DNA of 64,000 nt. Origin: Sphingomonas taxi (GTDB taxonomy: Bacteria; Pseudomonadota; Alphaproteobacteria; Sphingomonadales; Sphingomonadaceae). The notes beneath the pieces were generated by a model. That model was not told where the DNA came from. It made no database searches and saw nothing but the letters and a program-made list of their open reading frames with translations. Location: positions 124,001 through 188,000 of the forward strand of contig QFQI01000008.1 of assembly GCA_003243195.1 (NCBI GenBank), in the 5' to 3' direction. Positions 52,490-60,727 of the stretch are shown here, one piece after another; within the stretch, counting starts at the first letter, position 1, and every line of letters starts with the position of its first letter. The position numbers and the translations under genes are program-made.

Positions 52490-53523
52490 ACGCTCGTTCC
52501 TTTCGTCATCACGTCGCCGACGCCCTCCTCGTCCAGCAGGATGCGCCCGCCCGACGTCAGCACCTGTCCATCGACGGCGATCTCCGGATAGCGGATCACA
52601 CCTTCCAGACGGAGGCGCGCGTGGCACGTACCACCCAGCGCGATCGTGTCGCCCATGCCGATGTGGGACGTGCCGTACATCTTCTTGTCGGACCGCATGC
52701 TGCCCGTCGGCGTGACGCGGGGATTGAGGCCGATCGAGATTTCCGCGGGGCAGTTGTAATTGTTCGGGTCGGCGAAGCGTTCCAGCATGGCGCGCCACGT
52801 CTCCGCTTCCCGGCCGCCGTCGATCCGCGTGACCAGTCCGTTCTCGATCGTCAGCCGCAACGGTGTCTCGATCCGGCCGACATTGTGGGCGGTAAGGTCG
52901 AACACCACGGTGCCGTTGCCGGTGCCTTCGACCGGGCAGACGTGCGATTCGCCGTCGGGGAAGGCGCATCCGATCCCGCCCCCGGGACGCATCGCGAGCG
53001 GCAGGCCGGCGATCGAGCGCCCCGGTCGTCCGTCGATTCGCGCGGAGAGGTTCGTGCCGTTGGGACAAGTGACGGTGATCGTGCTGCCGGCGGTGTAGAC
53101 GTCGGCGATGCGCCGGCCGAGCCGGTCGAGCGCGTGGTAATCGGCGCTGCCCGGTCCATCCGGTGCGAGCATCGCGGCGGTCAGCTCCTCCATCAGGATG
53201 AAGCGGTGCCCACCGTCGATAAAGGCGTCGGTCAGCTTGGCATGCGCCATCGCGGTGCTGGTCAGGTAGATGGTGAGATCGTTGCCGGGGTCGAGCGCTG
53301 CGGCGCAGACCGGCGCCGGCGGGTTGGTCGACAAGGTTTCGCGCGGTTCGATCAGGGCGACCACCGGCTCCATGTCCAGTTCCGTCGCGGCGCGTTGCAG
53401 CGATTGCCACACGATCGGCTCTATCCGGGTGTCCGTGATGATGAGGATGCGTTCGCCGGCGCTGGCGTTCAGCGTCAGCGGGGTGCGCAGCACGCGCACG
53501 AGGTCGGCGGGATCAGGTGTCAT
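52486..53523 (-). CDS. NicX/M29-like metalloenzyme
   Basis: 345 residues. Resembles the leucyl aminopeptidase M29/2,5-dihydroxypyridine 5,6-dioxygenase superfamily: ERILIITDTRIEPIVWQSL at the start, and a C-terminal metal region with DPNNYNCPAEISIGLNPRV, MYGTSHIGMGDTIALGG and RLEGVIRYPEIAVDGQVL. The Glu and His residues in these blocks are likely ligands. At about 345 residues it is closer to NicX (about 350) than to M29 peptidases (about 400). It may be a ring-opening dioxygenase or a hydrolase of the island pathway. Family resemblance is moderate and the reaction is unknown. Confidence 0.7.
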   Translation of the reverse strand: MTPDPADLVRVLRTPLTLNASAGERILIITDTRIEPIVWQSLQRAATELDMEPVVALIEPRETLSTNPPAPVCAAALDPGNDLTIYLTSTAMAHAKLTDAFIDGGHRFILMEELTAAMLAPDGPGSADYHALDRLGRRIADVYTAGSTITVTCPNGTNLSARIDGRPGRSIAGLPLAMRPGGGIGCAFPDGESHVCPVEGTGNGTVVFDLTAHNVGRIETPLRLTIENGLVTRIDGGREAETWRAMLERFADPNNYNCPAEISIGLNPRVTPTGSMRSDKKMYGTSHIGMGDTIALGGTCHARLRLEGVIRYPEIAVDGQVLTSGGRILLDEEGVGDVMTKGTSV

Positions 53524-53562
53524 GTCGACTCCACGGCACGAGGGGCAGGCACGGCGAGGGCG

Positions 53563-54348
53563 TCATTCGTGTCCGCGCTGGCGAAAATAGGCGTCGCGAT
53601 CCTCGGGGCCGCCGATCAGCCAGCCGCCATCGACCAGCAGGTGCGTGCCGGTGCACGCCGAGGACGCATCGGAGCAGAAGAACAGGATCGTCGCTGCGAC
53701 CTCTTCCGGGGTGATCCACCGGCCGATCGGTGACCGTTTCGGGATGGCGGCATAAGCTTCCGGCGAGATCTTGCGGCGCATCTGCTCGGTCATGATCGCG
53801 CCCGGCAGGACCGCGTTTACGCGGATGCCGTCCGACGCGAGCTCATAGGCGGCGTGGCGGGTCAGGCCCAGGATGCCGCTTTTCGCCGCGGTGTAGCTGA
53901 CGCCGCTGTTCAGCGAGATGCCAAGTGCTGCGAGCGATGCCACCGTCACGATCGCGCCACCGCCGGATCGGCGGATCAGCGGCGCGGCCGCCTTTATCAT
54001 GTTGAACGGTCCGCTGAGATTGAGCGCGATCGTGCGGTCCCATTCCTCGCCCGTCATCGTCTCGATCGAGCGCGGCAGGCCCCCGCCGGCGACGTTGACG
54101 AGGATGTCGAGCCGCCCAGTTCGCTCTGCCACCTGCTCGCATGCGGCAGTCACGCCCGCCAGGTTCGTGACGTCGCCGGCCACGGCGATCGCGTCCGGCA
54201 AGGCCGCGCATGCCGCTTCCAGTCGCTCGGCGCTCGTGTCCAGCAACGCCACCCGCGCGCCGCGTGCCGCGAGTTGCGCCGCGGTCGCGCCGCCGATTCC
54301 GCCCGCGCCTCCGGTGACCAGCGCCACCTTGCCCTCAAAGTCGTTCAT
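53563..54348 (-). CDS. SDR-family oxidoreductase
   Basis: 261 residues. VALVTGGAGGIGGATAAQLAARG, NVAGGGLPRS, catalytic Ser and Tyr-x3-Lys in VASLAALGISLNSGVSYTAAKSG, and VLPGAIMTEQMRRK. Start MNDFEGKV follows GGAG. Sits between the GMC gene (21 bp) and the NicX/M29-like gene (39 bp) in one operon. It is a classical NAD(P)-dependent dehydrogenase; substrate unknown. Confidence 0.86.
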   Translation of the reverse strand: MNDFEGKVALVTGGAGGIGGATAAQLAARGARVALLDTSAERLEAACAALPDAIAVAGDVTNLAGVTAACEQVAERTGRLDILVNVAGGGLPRSIETMTGEEWDRTIALNLSGPFNMIKAAAPLIRRSGGGAIVTVASLAALGISLNSGVSYTAAKSGILGLTRHAAYELASDGIRVNAVLPGAIMTEQMRRKISPEAYAAIPKRSPIGRWITPEEVAATILFFCSDASSACTGTHLLVDGGWLIGGPEDRDAYFRQRGHE

Positions 54349-54369
54349 CTGTCGCTCCGATATCCTCAA

Positions 54370-56016
54370 TCAAGCCGCCGGAAGGTGGGCGGGAGCCAGC
54401 GGTGCGCGCGCCAGTACGAGGTCTGCGGCCTTCTCGCCGATCATGATCGCCGCGGCATTGGTGTTGCCGCTGAGGATCGTCGGGATGACCGAACAGTCCG
54501 CGACACGCAGCCCCAACACCCCGCGGACGCGCAATTCCGCATCCACCACCGATCCCGCATCCGTTCCCATCGCGCAGGTGCCGACCGGATGCGCTCCGCC
54601 CATCACGCTTTCACGCAGATAGGCGTCGATCGCCGCCGCGCCCTGGATCGCCGCGCCGGGCAAGGTTTCCTCCGCCACCACGTCCCGCACCGCCGTCGTT
54701 GCGAACAGCCCGCGGATCAGGCGCACGGCGTCGCGCGCGGTGGCGCGGTCGGCCGCTTCGGCCAGCAGGTTGAAGCGCAGGCGGGGCGGATCAGCGGCAT
54801 CGGCGGAGCGCAGGGTCACGCTGCCTCGACTTTCCGGATGGAGCAGCGCCGCCGAGCCGGTGAACTGGTGGCCTGCTCCCGCCTTCAAGCCCGGGAACCA
54901 CGGCTGCGACGTCATCGAGGCTTCCGTGACGAACATCTGGAGATCGGGCCGATCCAGCCCCTCGCGGCTGCGCACGAAGCCCTGGATCGCCATGGGCATG
55001 CCGCCAAGCGGCCCGGAGCCGAAGACCCGCCAGCGGATCGCGGCGGCGAGCATGCGGTCCATGCGCAGCACGTTCTCGAACGTCACCGGCCGGGAGGCGC
55101 GGTAGCCGCAACTGATGATGACGTGCTCCTGCAGGTTTCGGCCGACCTGCGGCGCGTCGATGGTCACAGCGATGCCGTTGGCGGCAAGTTCCGCGCCCGG
55201 GCCAATCCCCGACAGGAGCAGGAGTTGCGCGCTGTTGAACGTGCCTGCTGAGACGATCACCTCGCGACGCGCCCGCGCGCGATGCGTGGCACCGTCGCGC
55301 TGGAACTCGACCGCCACCGCACGCCCGTCTTCCACCACGATCCGGCGGGCGAGCGCGTGACTCTCCACCGTCAGGTTCGGGCGCTTGCGGGCCGGCGCGA
55401 GATAGGCGGAGGCGGTGCCGGCGCGTCGTCCCCGGCGGATCGTGAAGTCGGGAAGGTTGAAGCCGTCCTGCCGCACGCCATTGAAGTCGTCGGTTTCGTC
55501 ATAGCCCAGTTCGCGCGCGGCGGCGAGGAAGCGCGGGTATAGCGCGGGGTTGCGCGCGATCGGCGTGACCGCCATCGGGCCATCGCCGCCGTGATAGGTC
55601 GACGCGCCGCCGGCATGGGCCTCGGCCCGGCGGAAATAGGGCAGGACGTCGGCATATCGCCAGCCGGGCACGTTCCAGCGATCATAGTCGAGCCGGTTGC
55701 CCCGGATATACATCATGCCGTTGATCGAGGACGATCCGCCCATGACGCGGCCGCGCGCGGCATCGATCGTCCGGCCGTCCAGCGCGGGTTCCGGCTCTGA
55801 CCGATAGCCCCAGCCATTCGCGGGATCCATGGCGGCGGCGAACCACGCGACCGGCATTTCGTACTTCATGCCGCGCATCTCGCCGCCCGCTTCGATCAGC
55901 AGGACGCGGTGCTCCCCGTTGGCCGACAAGCGGTTGGCGAGAACGGCGCCGGCCGAGCCGGCCCCGACGACGATGAAGTCGAACAGCGGCGCCTCCGCGG
56001 TCAATCGCATGTTCAT
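54370..56016 (-). CDS. GMC-family FAD-dependent alcohol oxidoreductase of the IclR island
   Basis: 548 residues. DFIVVGAGSAGAVLANRLSANG, LLIEAGGEMRG, RGRVMGGSSSINGMMYIRG, SAGTFNSAQLLLLSGIGPGAEL, and C-terminal GGAHPVGTCAMG with the catalytic His, then SGNTNAAAIMIGEKAADL. Paralogous in layout to the GMC gene at 29.2 kb. First gene of the operon GMC-SDR-NicX/M29-SDR, divergent from IclR. Start taken at MNMRLTAEAP; no strong ribosome-binding site distinguishes nearby ATGs. Confidence 0.85.
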   Translation of the reverse strand: MNMRLTAEAPLFDFIVVGAGSAGAVLANRLSANGEHRVLLIEAGGEMRGMKYEMPVAWFAAAMDPANGWGYRSEPEPALDGRTIDAARGRVMGGSSSINGMMYIRGNRLDYDRWNVPGWRYADVLPYFRRAEAHAGGASTYHGGDGPMAVTPIARNPALYPRFLAAARELGYDETDDFNGVRQDGFNLPDFTIRRGRRAGTASAYLAPARKRPNLTVESHALARRIVVEDGRAVAVEFQRDGATHRARARREVIVSAGTFNSAQLLLLSGIGPGAELAANGIAVTIDAPQVGRNLQEHVIISCGYRASRPVTFENVLRMDRMLAAAIRWRVFGSGPLGGMPMAIQGFVRSREGLDRPDLQMFVTEASMTSQPWFPGLKAGAGHQFTGSAALLHPESRGSVTLRSADAADPPRLRFNLLAEAADRATARDAVRLIRGLFATTAVRDVVAEETLPGAAIQGAAAIDAYLRESVMGGAHPVGTCAMGTDAGSVVDAELRVRGVLGLRVADCSVIPTILSGNTNAAAIMIGEKAADLVLARAPLAPAHLPAA

Positions 56017-56212
56017 CGTCCGGCAACCGCATGGGCGAGGCGGCACCGCCCGGCAGGGGCGCTCATCGAAGATGCATGTGCGTCAAGCGCGATATGCCGC
56101 GCGACGGATCCGGATCCCATCGAACATCCTCTCCCTGCGGTCTCCAGGACTGTCGCCAGCAAGGGGGCGTCCCCGCAGTCGGCCTGGCCTGCTCATTTAC
56201 AATTTCGTATAA

Positions 56213-56227
56213 CGGAATTGCAGTCCG
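56213..56227. promoter_or_regulatory. Island operator 3 between the GMC gene and IclR
   Basis: CGGAA-TTGCA-GTCCG matches the core of operators 1 and 2 with one mismatch, in the divergent gap between the GMC operon and the IclR gene. An overlapping near-palindrome AATTTCGT-ATA-ACGGAATT begins at about 56200. Consistent with autoregulation. Confidence 0.5.
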
Positions 56228-56319
56228 AACAACAGAAAATTGCGGGTGGGGGGCGCTTCTCCGCACCGCGCCTATTGCCGGGTGCGAAACCTTGCCCCAT
56301 GAGAAGGAGATGCGGTTCG

Positions 56320-57087
56320 TTGCGCGTATCCATCATGTCGGGTGAGGCGGCGGGCACGATCGTTCGCGTCGTTCGGCTGCTGCGTTGCCTTGCCGAGGCG
56401 GAGGGCGACGTCTCGATCACCGAGCTGTCGCGGCTGATGGGGCTCGCCCCCAGCACGATCCACCGGTTGCTCAATTTGCTGCTGCAGGAAGGCATGGTGG
56501 CGCGCAGCGAGGCGCGTTCGCTCTATCAGCCGGGCATGGAGTTCATCCGCCTGGGCGCGCTGGTGACGCGGCGCTCGCGCATCGGCGAGGTTGCGCGCGG
56601 CTTCATGCAGGCGATGGTGGACGACGCGGGGGAGGCTTGCATGCTGACCCAGTTGCTCCCCCATGAGGAAAAAGTGATGGTGACGGCTGCGATCGCCTCC
56701 CCGCATCCGCTGCGCTATGCCATCGACATGTTCCAGGGCAGCGACCTCACGCGCGGGGCGACGGGGCTCTCGATCCTGGCGTTCCTGCCGGACGAGCGGA
56801 TCAGCGGCATCGTGGAAGCGGAACGGGAGCCTAAGGAGCGGGATGCGGTGCTCGCCGAAATCGCGCGCGTTCGCGAGCGTGGCTACGCGCTGACCCGCGG
56901 TCAGAAGATCCCGGGCGCGGTGGGGCTGGGCGCGCCGGTGTTCAACGCCGACAACAAGGTTGTTGCCGCCCTGTGCGTGACGATACCGGAGCAGCGCTTC
57001 GATGAGGCGCAGGCGGACCGGCTCGCCGAACTGCTCCTGACACAGGCGCGCGGCCTCAGCCAGACACTGGGCCATCATCCGCGCTAG
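56320..57087 (+). CDS. IclR-family transcriptional regulator
   Basis: 255 residues from TTG at 56320, which has AAGGAG 10 nt upstream; the ATG at 56335 (MSGEAAGTIV) is the alternative. N-terminal winged HTH: VRLLRCLAEAEGDVSITELSRLMGLAPSTIHRLLNLLLQEGMV. The C-terminal effector domain has YQPGMEFIRLG, EACMLTQLLPHEEKVMVTAAI and YALTRGQKIPGAVGLGAPVFNADNKVVAALCVTIP. IclR proteins bind short palindromes; the CGGAA-N5-TTCCG sites in three promoter regions of the island are the natural targets. Its 3' end overlaps the convergent PrpD-family gene by 32 bp. Confidence 0.87.
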   Translation: MRVSIMSGEAAGTIVRVVRLLRCLAEAEGDVSITELSRLMGLAPSTIHRLLNLLLQEGMVARSEARSLYQPGMEFIRLGALVTRRSRIGEVARGFMQAMVDDAGEACMLTQLLPHEEKVMVTAAIASPHPLRYAIDMFQGSDLTRGATGLSILAFLPDERISGIVEAEREPKERDAVLAEIARVRERGYALTRGQKIPGAVGLGAPVFNADNKVVAALCVTIPEQRFDEAQADRLAELLLTQARGLSQTLGHHPR

Positions 57088-58375
57088 GCGGCCACCAGCG
57101 CGCGAGGGAAGGCAGTGATCGGACCCGGTTCGCCAGCCGTCGCGCGGCGGGCGGGTTCCAGGCGAGGCAGTCGGCGATCTTCCGGCGCAACAGGTCGTCG
57201 ACCGGCACCGCATCGTCGTCGCCGGGCAACCGCGTGGCACGGAACGTGACGGGCGCGGTGCCGGGGCGCACGATGATCAGTTCGGCATAGCCATCGCGCA
57301 TGTCGTAGCCGGGCGAACCACCGCCATCGTCCGCCAGCACCTCGATCCGGGCAGCCCGCGCGACAAGCGGGTCGTCGAGCGGATCGACGAAGTGGCCTAG
57401 CGACGGCGGCCCGTCGCGCAGCGCCGCGGACAGGCAGTAAGCGGGTGAGAATGCCGCCTGCACCGCGTCGCGGGCCTGGCCGTCCCGCAGGATCGCCAGC
57501 GTGGCGGCGGGCAGGCGGGCGATGATGCTGGCGGCGGGGTGGGCGAGCGGATCCCCGAGGTGCTCCCTGGCGTTCAGCCCGGCGACGACCAGACGATGTG
57601 TCGCGAAGCAGCACGGGAACAGCTTTGGCCGCGTGTCGGCGATGCCCTGTCCCGACGCCTGCGACGATGCGCCCGGATCACCGTAGAGGGCGAAGAATCC
57701 CCCGGGGGCGAAGACCGCGCCGCCGGTCACGCCGGCGGCTGCCAGCCGGACGCTGCGCAGCGCGGCGCCGGCGGCGAAGCCAGCCTGGAGCGCCTTGGCT
57801 CCGGTGCCGAAGTTGAGGCGCAGTCCGCCCGCCTGCGCCGCCGCCAGCGCCAGGGCGTTGGCCGTCGTTCTCGCCGGCAGCCGCCATGCGCGCGCGACCG
57901 CCACCGTGGCGGCCAGCGTTCCGATCGTCGCGGTGGCATGCCAGCCGCGACCATAATGGCCGCGGCCGAGCCGGGCCGCGATCACCTGCGCCGCCATGAT
58001 GGCCGCCCGCACCGACGCCAGCAGGTCGTCCTCGTCCGGCCAGCGCGGCGCCGAGCACAGCGCCGCGATCACGACGGCATGGAGGTGCGCCGAACTGGCC
58101 AGATCGAGATCGTCGAAGTCCAGTGCGTGCGCGGCGGCCGCGTTCAGCGTGGCGGCGTCCTCCAGCGTCGCGGCCGGCGCGCCGTTCCACACCGGATAGC
58201 CGCCACCATCCTGTGACAACGCCGCAAGGGCGCTGGTCAGGACGGGCGAGCGGAATCCGGCGACGGCCACCGCCAGCAGATCCGCGACCGCGCGACCGAT
58301 GAGGGCGCGCTCGCCCGGCGGGCCGGCATCCATGGCCATGGCCGCTTTGCACAGCGCGTCGATCGGATCCGGCAT
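57056..58375 (-). CDS. MmgE/PrpD-family protein
   Basis: 439 residues. Family features: AHALDFDDLDLASSAHLHAVVIAAL, RGWHATATIGTLAATVAVARAW, LAAAQAGGLRLNFGTGAKALQAGFAAGAALRSVRLA, and KLFPCCFATHR. PrpD dehydrates 2-methylcitrate; other members are isomerases such as cis-aconitate decarboxylase. A dehydratase or isomerase of an acid intermediate is likely. Downstream of the SnoaL-like gene (71 bp) on the same strand. Start MPDPIDALCK chosen at 58375. Confidence 0.8.
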   Translation of the reverse strand: MPDPIDALCKAAMAMDAGPPGERALIGRAVADLLAVAVAGFRSPVLTSALAALSQDGGGYPVWNGAPAATLEDAATLNAAAAHALDFDDLDLASSAHLHAVVIAALCSAPRWPDEDDLLASVRAAIMAAQVIAARLGRGHYGRGWHATATIGTLAATVAVARAWRLPARTTANALALAAAQAGGLRLNFGTGAKALQAGFAAGAALRSVRLAAAGVTGGAVFAPGGFFALYGDPGASSQASGQGIADTRPKLFPCCFATHRLVVAGLNAREHLGDPLAHPAASIIARLPAATLAILRDGQARDAVQAAFSPAYCLSAALRDGPPSLGHFVDPLDDPLVARAARIEVLADDGGGSPGYDMRDGYAELIIVRPGTAPVTFRATRLPGDDDAVPVDDLLRRKIADCLAWNPPAARRLANRVRSLPSLARWWPPSADDGPVSG

Positions 58376-58446
58376 GCCGCCTGCTATCACGTCCGCGAAC
58401 CGCGATCCTAGCCGCCGGGATACAGGCCACGAATGCCGGACGGTAA

Positions 58447-58860
58447 TCAGGGCAGCACGGCACGCATCTCCCGTGCGGCGAGCAGCCAGCGACCGTCGCT
58501 CTCCCGCACCATCCGGTCGCGGGTGTCGCCGGCGCGCCACACCGGCGTGATCGCGTCGCCGTTCCGCAGATGCGCGAAGGTTGCGAAGATCGAGGTGACG
58601 GTGGCATGATCGTCGCCCACTGCCTCTACCGTCAGGTTGCTCCATGTATGGCGGGCCGTGAACGACAGGTCCTGCGCCCGCGCGCGAAAGGCGTCGATGA
58701 CGACCTGGCGCCCCTCCAGCACGGCGTGCCCCATGTCGAAATGCACGTCCGGGACGACCAGTTCTCCGAGTCGGTCGGGATCACGGTCGTCCACCGCCCG
58801 GCACAGGGCGGTCAGCAGATCCTCGATGCCGATCCGGTCGGCGATGGCGAGCACGGGCAC
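58447..58860 (-). CDS. SnoaL/NTF2-like small enzyme
   Basis: 137 residues. NTF2-fold features: IEDLLTALCRAVDDRDPDRLGELVVPDVHFDMGH, GRQVVIDAFRARAQDLSFTARHTWSNLTV, and DTRDRMVRESDGRWLLAAREM. Members act as isomerases, cyclases or dehydratases. In Novosphingobium, LdpA of this superfamily turns a beta-1 lignin dimer into lignostilbene, as I recall, so a related role is possible here but only inferred. It lies between the cyclase-like gene (25 bp) and the PrpD-family gene. Confidence 0.75.
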   Translation of the reverse strand: MPVLAIADRIGIEDLLTALCRAVDDRDPDRLGELVVPDVHFDMGHAVLEGRQVVIDAFRARAQDLSFTARHTWSNLTVEAVGDDHATVTSIFATFAHLRNGDAITPVWRAGDTRDRMVRESDGRWLLAAREMRAVLP

Positions 58861-58885
58861 ATGATTCTCCAGATAAGGTCGATGG

Positions 58886-59616
58886 TCAGGCGAGCCGCGC
58901 GACCGCGCGCGCCGGGCCGCCGTCCGATCCGGCGACGGGCAGCCCCAGCAGCATCGCCTCGATGCGATGGCCCGCGAGCGGTCGCAGGTTGGCCAGGTGT
59001 TCGGCGATCAGGATGCCGTGCCCGAGCAGGATCTTGTGCACCGGGTAATCGAACCCGGCGGGCCGCAACCGCGCGCCCAGATCCGGCGTGCTGAAGTCGA
59101 CGCCCAGCATCCGGATACCGCGATCGAGCAGCCATTCCGCCGCGTCGGCGGTCAGGTACGGATGATCCTCATATGCCTCGTCGGCGACGCGCCGCGCCCA
59201 GTCGGTGTCCAGCAGCACGATGTCCCCCGGCAGGATCTGGTCGTCGAAGCGCGCCAGCGTCTCCGCCGTGATCGGCTGATCCGCCTCGGCCTCGATCCGC
59301 AACACAACGCCGGGGCCATACAGCCGTTCGAGCGGTATCTCGTCAAAGCCGGGCCCATCGAGGAAGAAGTGGCGCGGCGCATCCACATGGGTGCCGTGAG
59401 GGACACCATCTGCAACTCGGTCGCGTTGCCAGGATAATGCGGCTGGCTGAAGATGCGTTCGATCCGCGGTCGGGGAAAGATCGGCGAGCGGGCGAGATCC
59501 TCCGTCAGGCGATGGGTCAGGTCGTGCCACGGGCCGCTGCCCGCGCCGATCGCCGGGGCTGGCATCGGCTTCCAACCCTGCCACGCGGCAACACGGTGGG
59601 CATCTGACTGGCACAT
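58886..59616 (-). pseudogene. Cyclase-family hydrolase with a frameshift
   Basis: The two halves are in different frames. From the ATG at 59616: MCQSDAHRV ... GPWHDLTHRLTEDLARSPIFPRPRI ... NATELQMVS. The other frame then continues HGTHVDAPRHFFLDGPGFDEIPLERL ... DIVLLDTDWARR ... MLGVDFSTPDLGA to 58886. HGTHVDAPRHF is the metal motif of the cyclase/kynurenine-formamidase-like family and must directly follow MVS. One C appears to be missing from a C-run (plus-strand GGG at 59400-59402). Adding one base restores a full gene of about 244 codons. Either a recent mutation or a sequencing error. Downstream genes are the SnoaL-like and PrpD-family genes. Confidence 0.75.
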
Positions 59617-59651
59617 GGTTGTTTCCGTTGAGCGAAAATTGGTTCCAATAG

Positions 59652-60623
59652 CTATGTCGATGCGGGTGCCGTTGCAAGCCCGGTCGCACGATCCAGCAGC
59701 GTATCCGGATAGGGGTCGCGATCCGCCAGCTCGATCCTAAGCCGCTCGCGAAGCCAGGTGATCGCGGGTTCATTGGCCATCCGCCGGTGCCAGAACAGGC
59801 GCAGCGGGATACGCGGGATCGGCAGCGGCGGGGCCAGATAGCGCAGCCCCGGGGTGTTCATCGACGTGATCGCGAGCGTCAGCGGCACCGTGCTGATGAG
59901 GTCGGTGCTGGCGACGAGCAACGGTACGCTCATGAAATGCGGCAGGTGCAGCATGATGCGCCGCTTCAGTCGCCGTTCGGCCATCAGCCGCTCGAATATC
60001 TCCTGGCTGCGGCCATCCTGGTTCACCACCAGATGATCGGCGGACAGGAACTGCTCCATGCTCAACGTATCACCGATCGTCGGATGCCCCGCTCGGACGA
60101 GGCAGACGAACGGATGCTCGAACAGCGCGACCGAGCGGATGTTGGGGCCGGTCAGGTCGGGGAAATAGCCGATGGCGATGTCCACCTCGCCGCGTTCCAT
60201 CGCCTCCTCGAGCCGAGCATGGGGAACCGCCAATGCGCGGGCCGTGGCGTGCGGCGCCTCGCGATGCAGCAGATCGATCAGGCGCGGCAGGAACACGAGT
60301 TCGCCGATATCCGAGGTGCTGAGCGTGAACCGCCGCGTGCTGGTCGCCGGGTCGAAGGAGGTGACACGCAGGAGGTCGCGGTCGATCGCCTCCAGGATGC
60401 GGCGCAAGGGTTCGGCCAGCGCCAGCGCGGTTGACGTCGGCTGCATCCCGTTGCCGGTCCGCACGAAGAGTTCGTCACGAAACGCGATCCGGAGCTTCGC
60501 GAGCGCCGCGCTCACGGCGGGCTGGCTCGATCCGAGCCGGCGGCCGGCGGCGGACACGCTGCGCGTCTCCAGCATGGCGTCCAGCGTGCGGAGCAGATTG
60601 AGGTCGAGGCGTCGGATATCCAT
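59652..60623 (-). CDS. LysR-family regulator of the O-demethylation operon
   Basis: 323 residues. HTH: LDLNLLRTLDAMLETRSVSAAGRRLGSSQPAVSAALAKLR. Effector domain from about 95 (RRFTLSTSDIGELVFLPRLIDLL), VDIAIGYFPDLTGPNIRSVAL. Divergent from the THF-dependent O-demethylase gene; a perfect dyad lies immediately upstream of its start. Genes for the cyclase-like, SnoaL-like and PrpD-like proteins follow on the same strand (35 bp to the first), so it may control both directions. Start MDIRRLDL chosen to match the family N-terminus. Confidence 0.88.
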   Translation of the reverse strand: MDIRRLDLNLLRTLDAMLETRSVSAAGRRLGSSQPAVSAALAKLRIAFRDELFVRTGNGMQPTSTALALAEPLRRILEAIDRDLLRVTSFDPATSTRRFTLSTSDIGELVFLPRLIDLLHREAPHATARALAVPHARLEEAMERGEVDIAIGYFPDLTGPNIRSVALFEHPFVCLVRAGHPTIGDTLSMEQFLSADHLVVNQDGRSQEIFERLMAERRLKRRIMLHLPHFMSVPLLVASTDLISTVPLTLAITSMNTPGLRYLAPPLPIPRIPLRLFWHRRMANEPAITWLRERLRIELADRDPYPDTLLDRATGLATAPAST

Positions 60624-60624
60624 G

Positions 60625-60647
60625 ATGCTGATTGTAACTATCAGCAT
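60625..60647. promoter_or_regulatory. LysR-type operator dyad before the O-demethylase operon
   Basis: ATGCTGAT-TGTAACT-ATCAGCAT, 8-bp perfect arms with a 7-nt spacer, two bases upstream of the LysR start and 80 bp before the O-demethylase start. The T-N11-A pattern is embedded. Candidate autoregulatory and activation site. Confidence 0.6.
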
Positions 60648-60727
60648 TATCCGAATTCTCAATATGTCGGGTGGCGGCTATCTGACCGCAAAGGGCGGAA
60701 CCCGCCGCCTGTCCAGAGAGGATCGCC

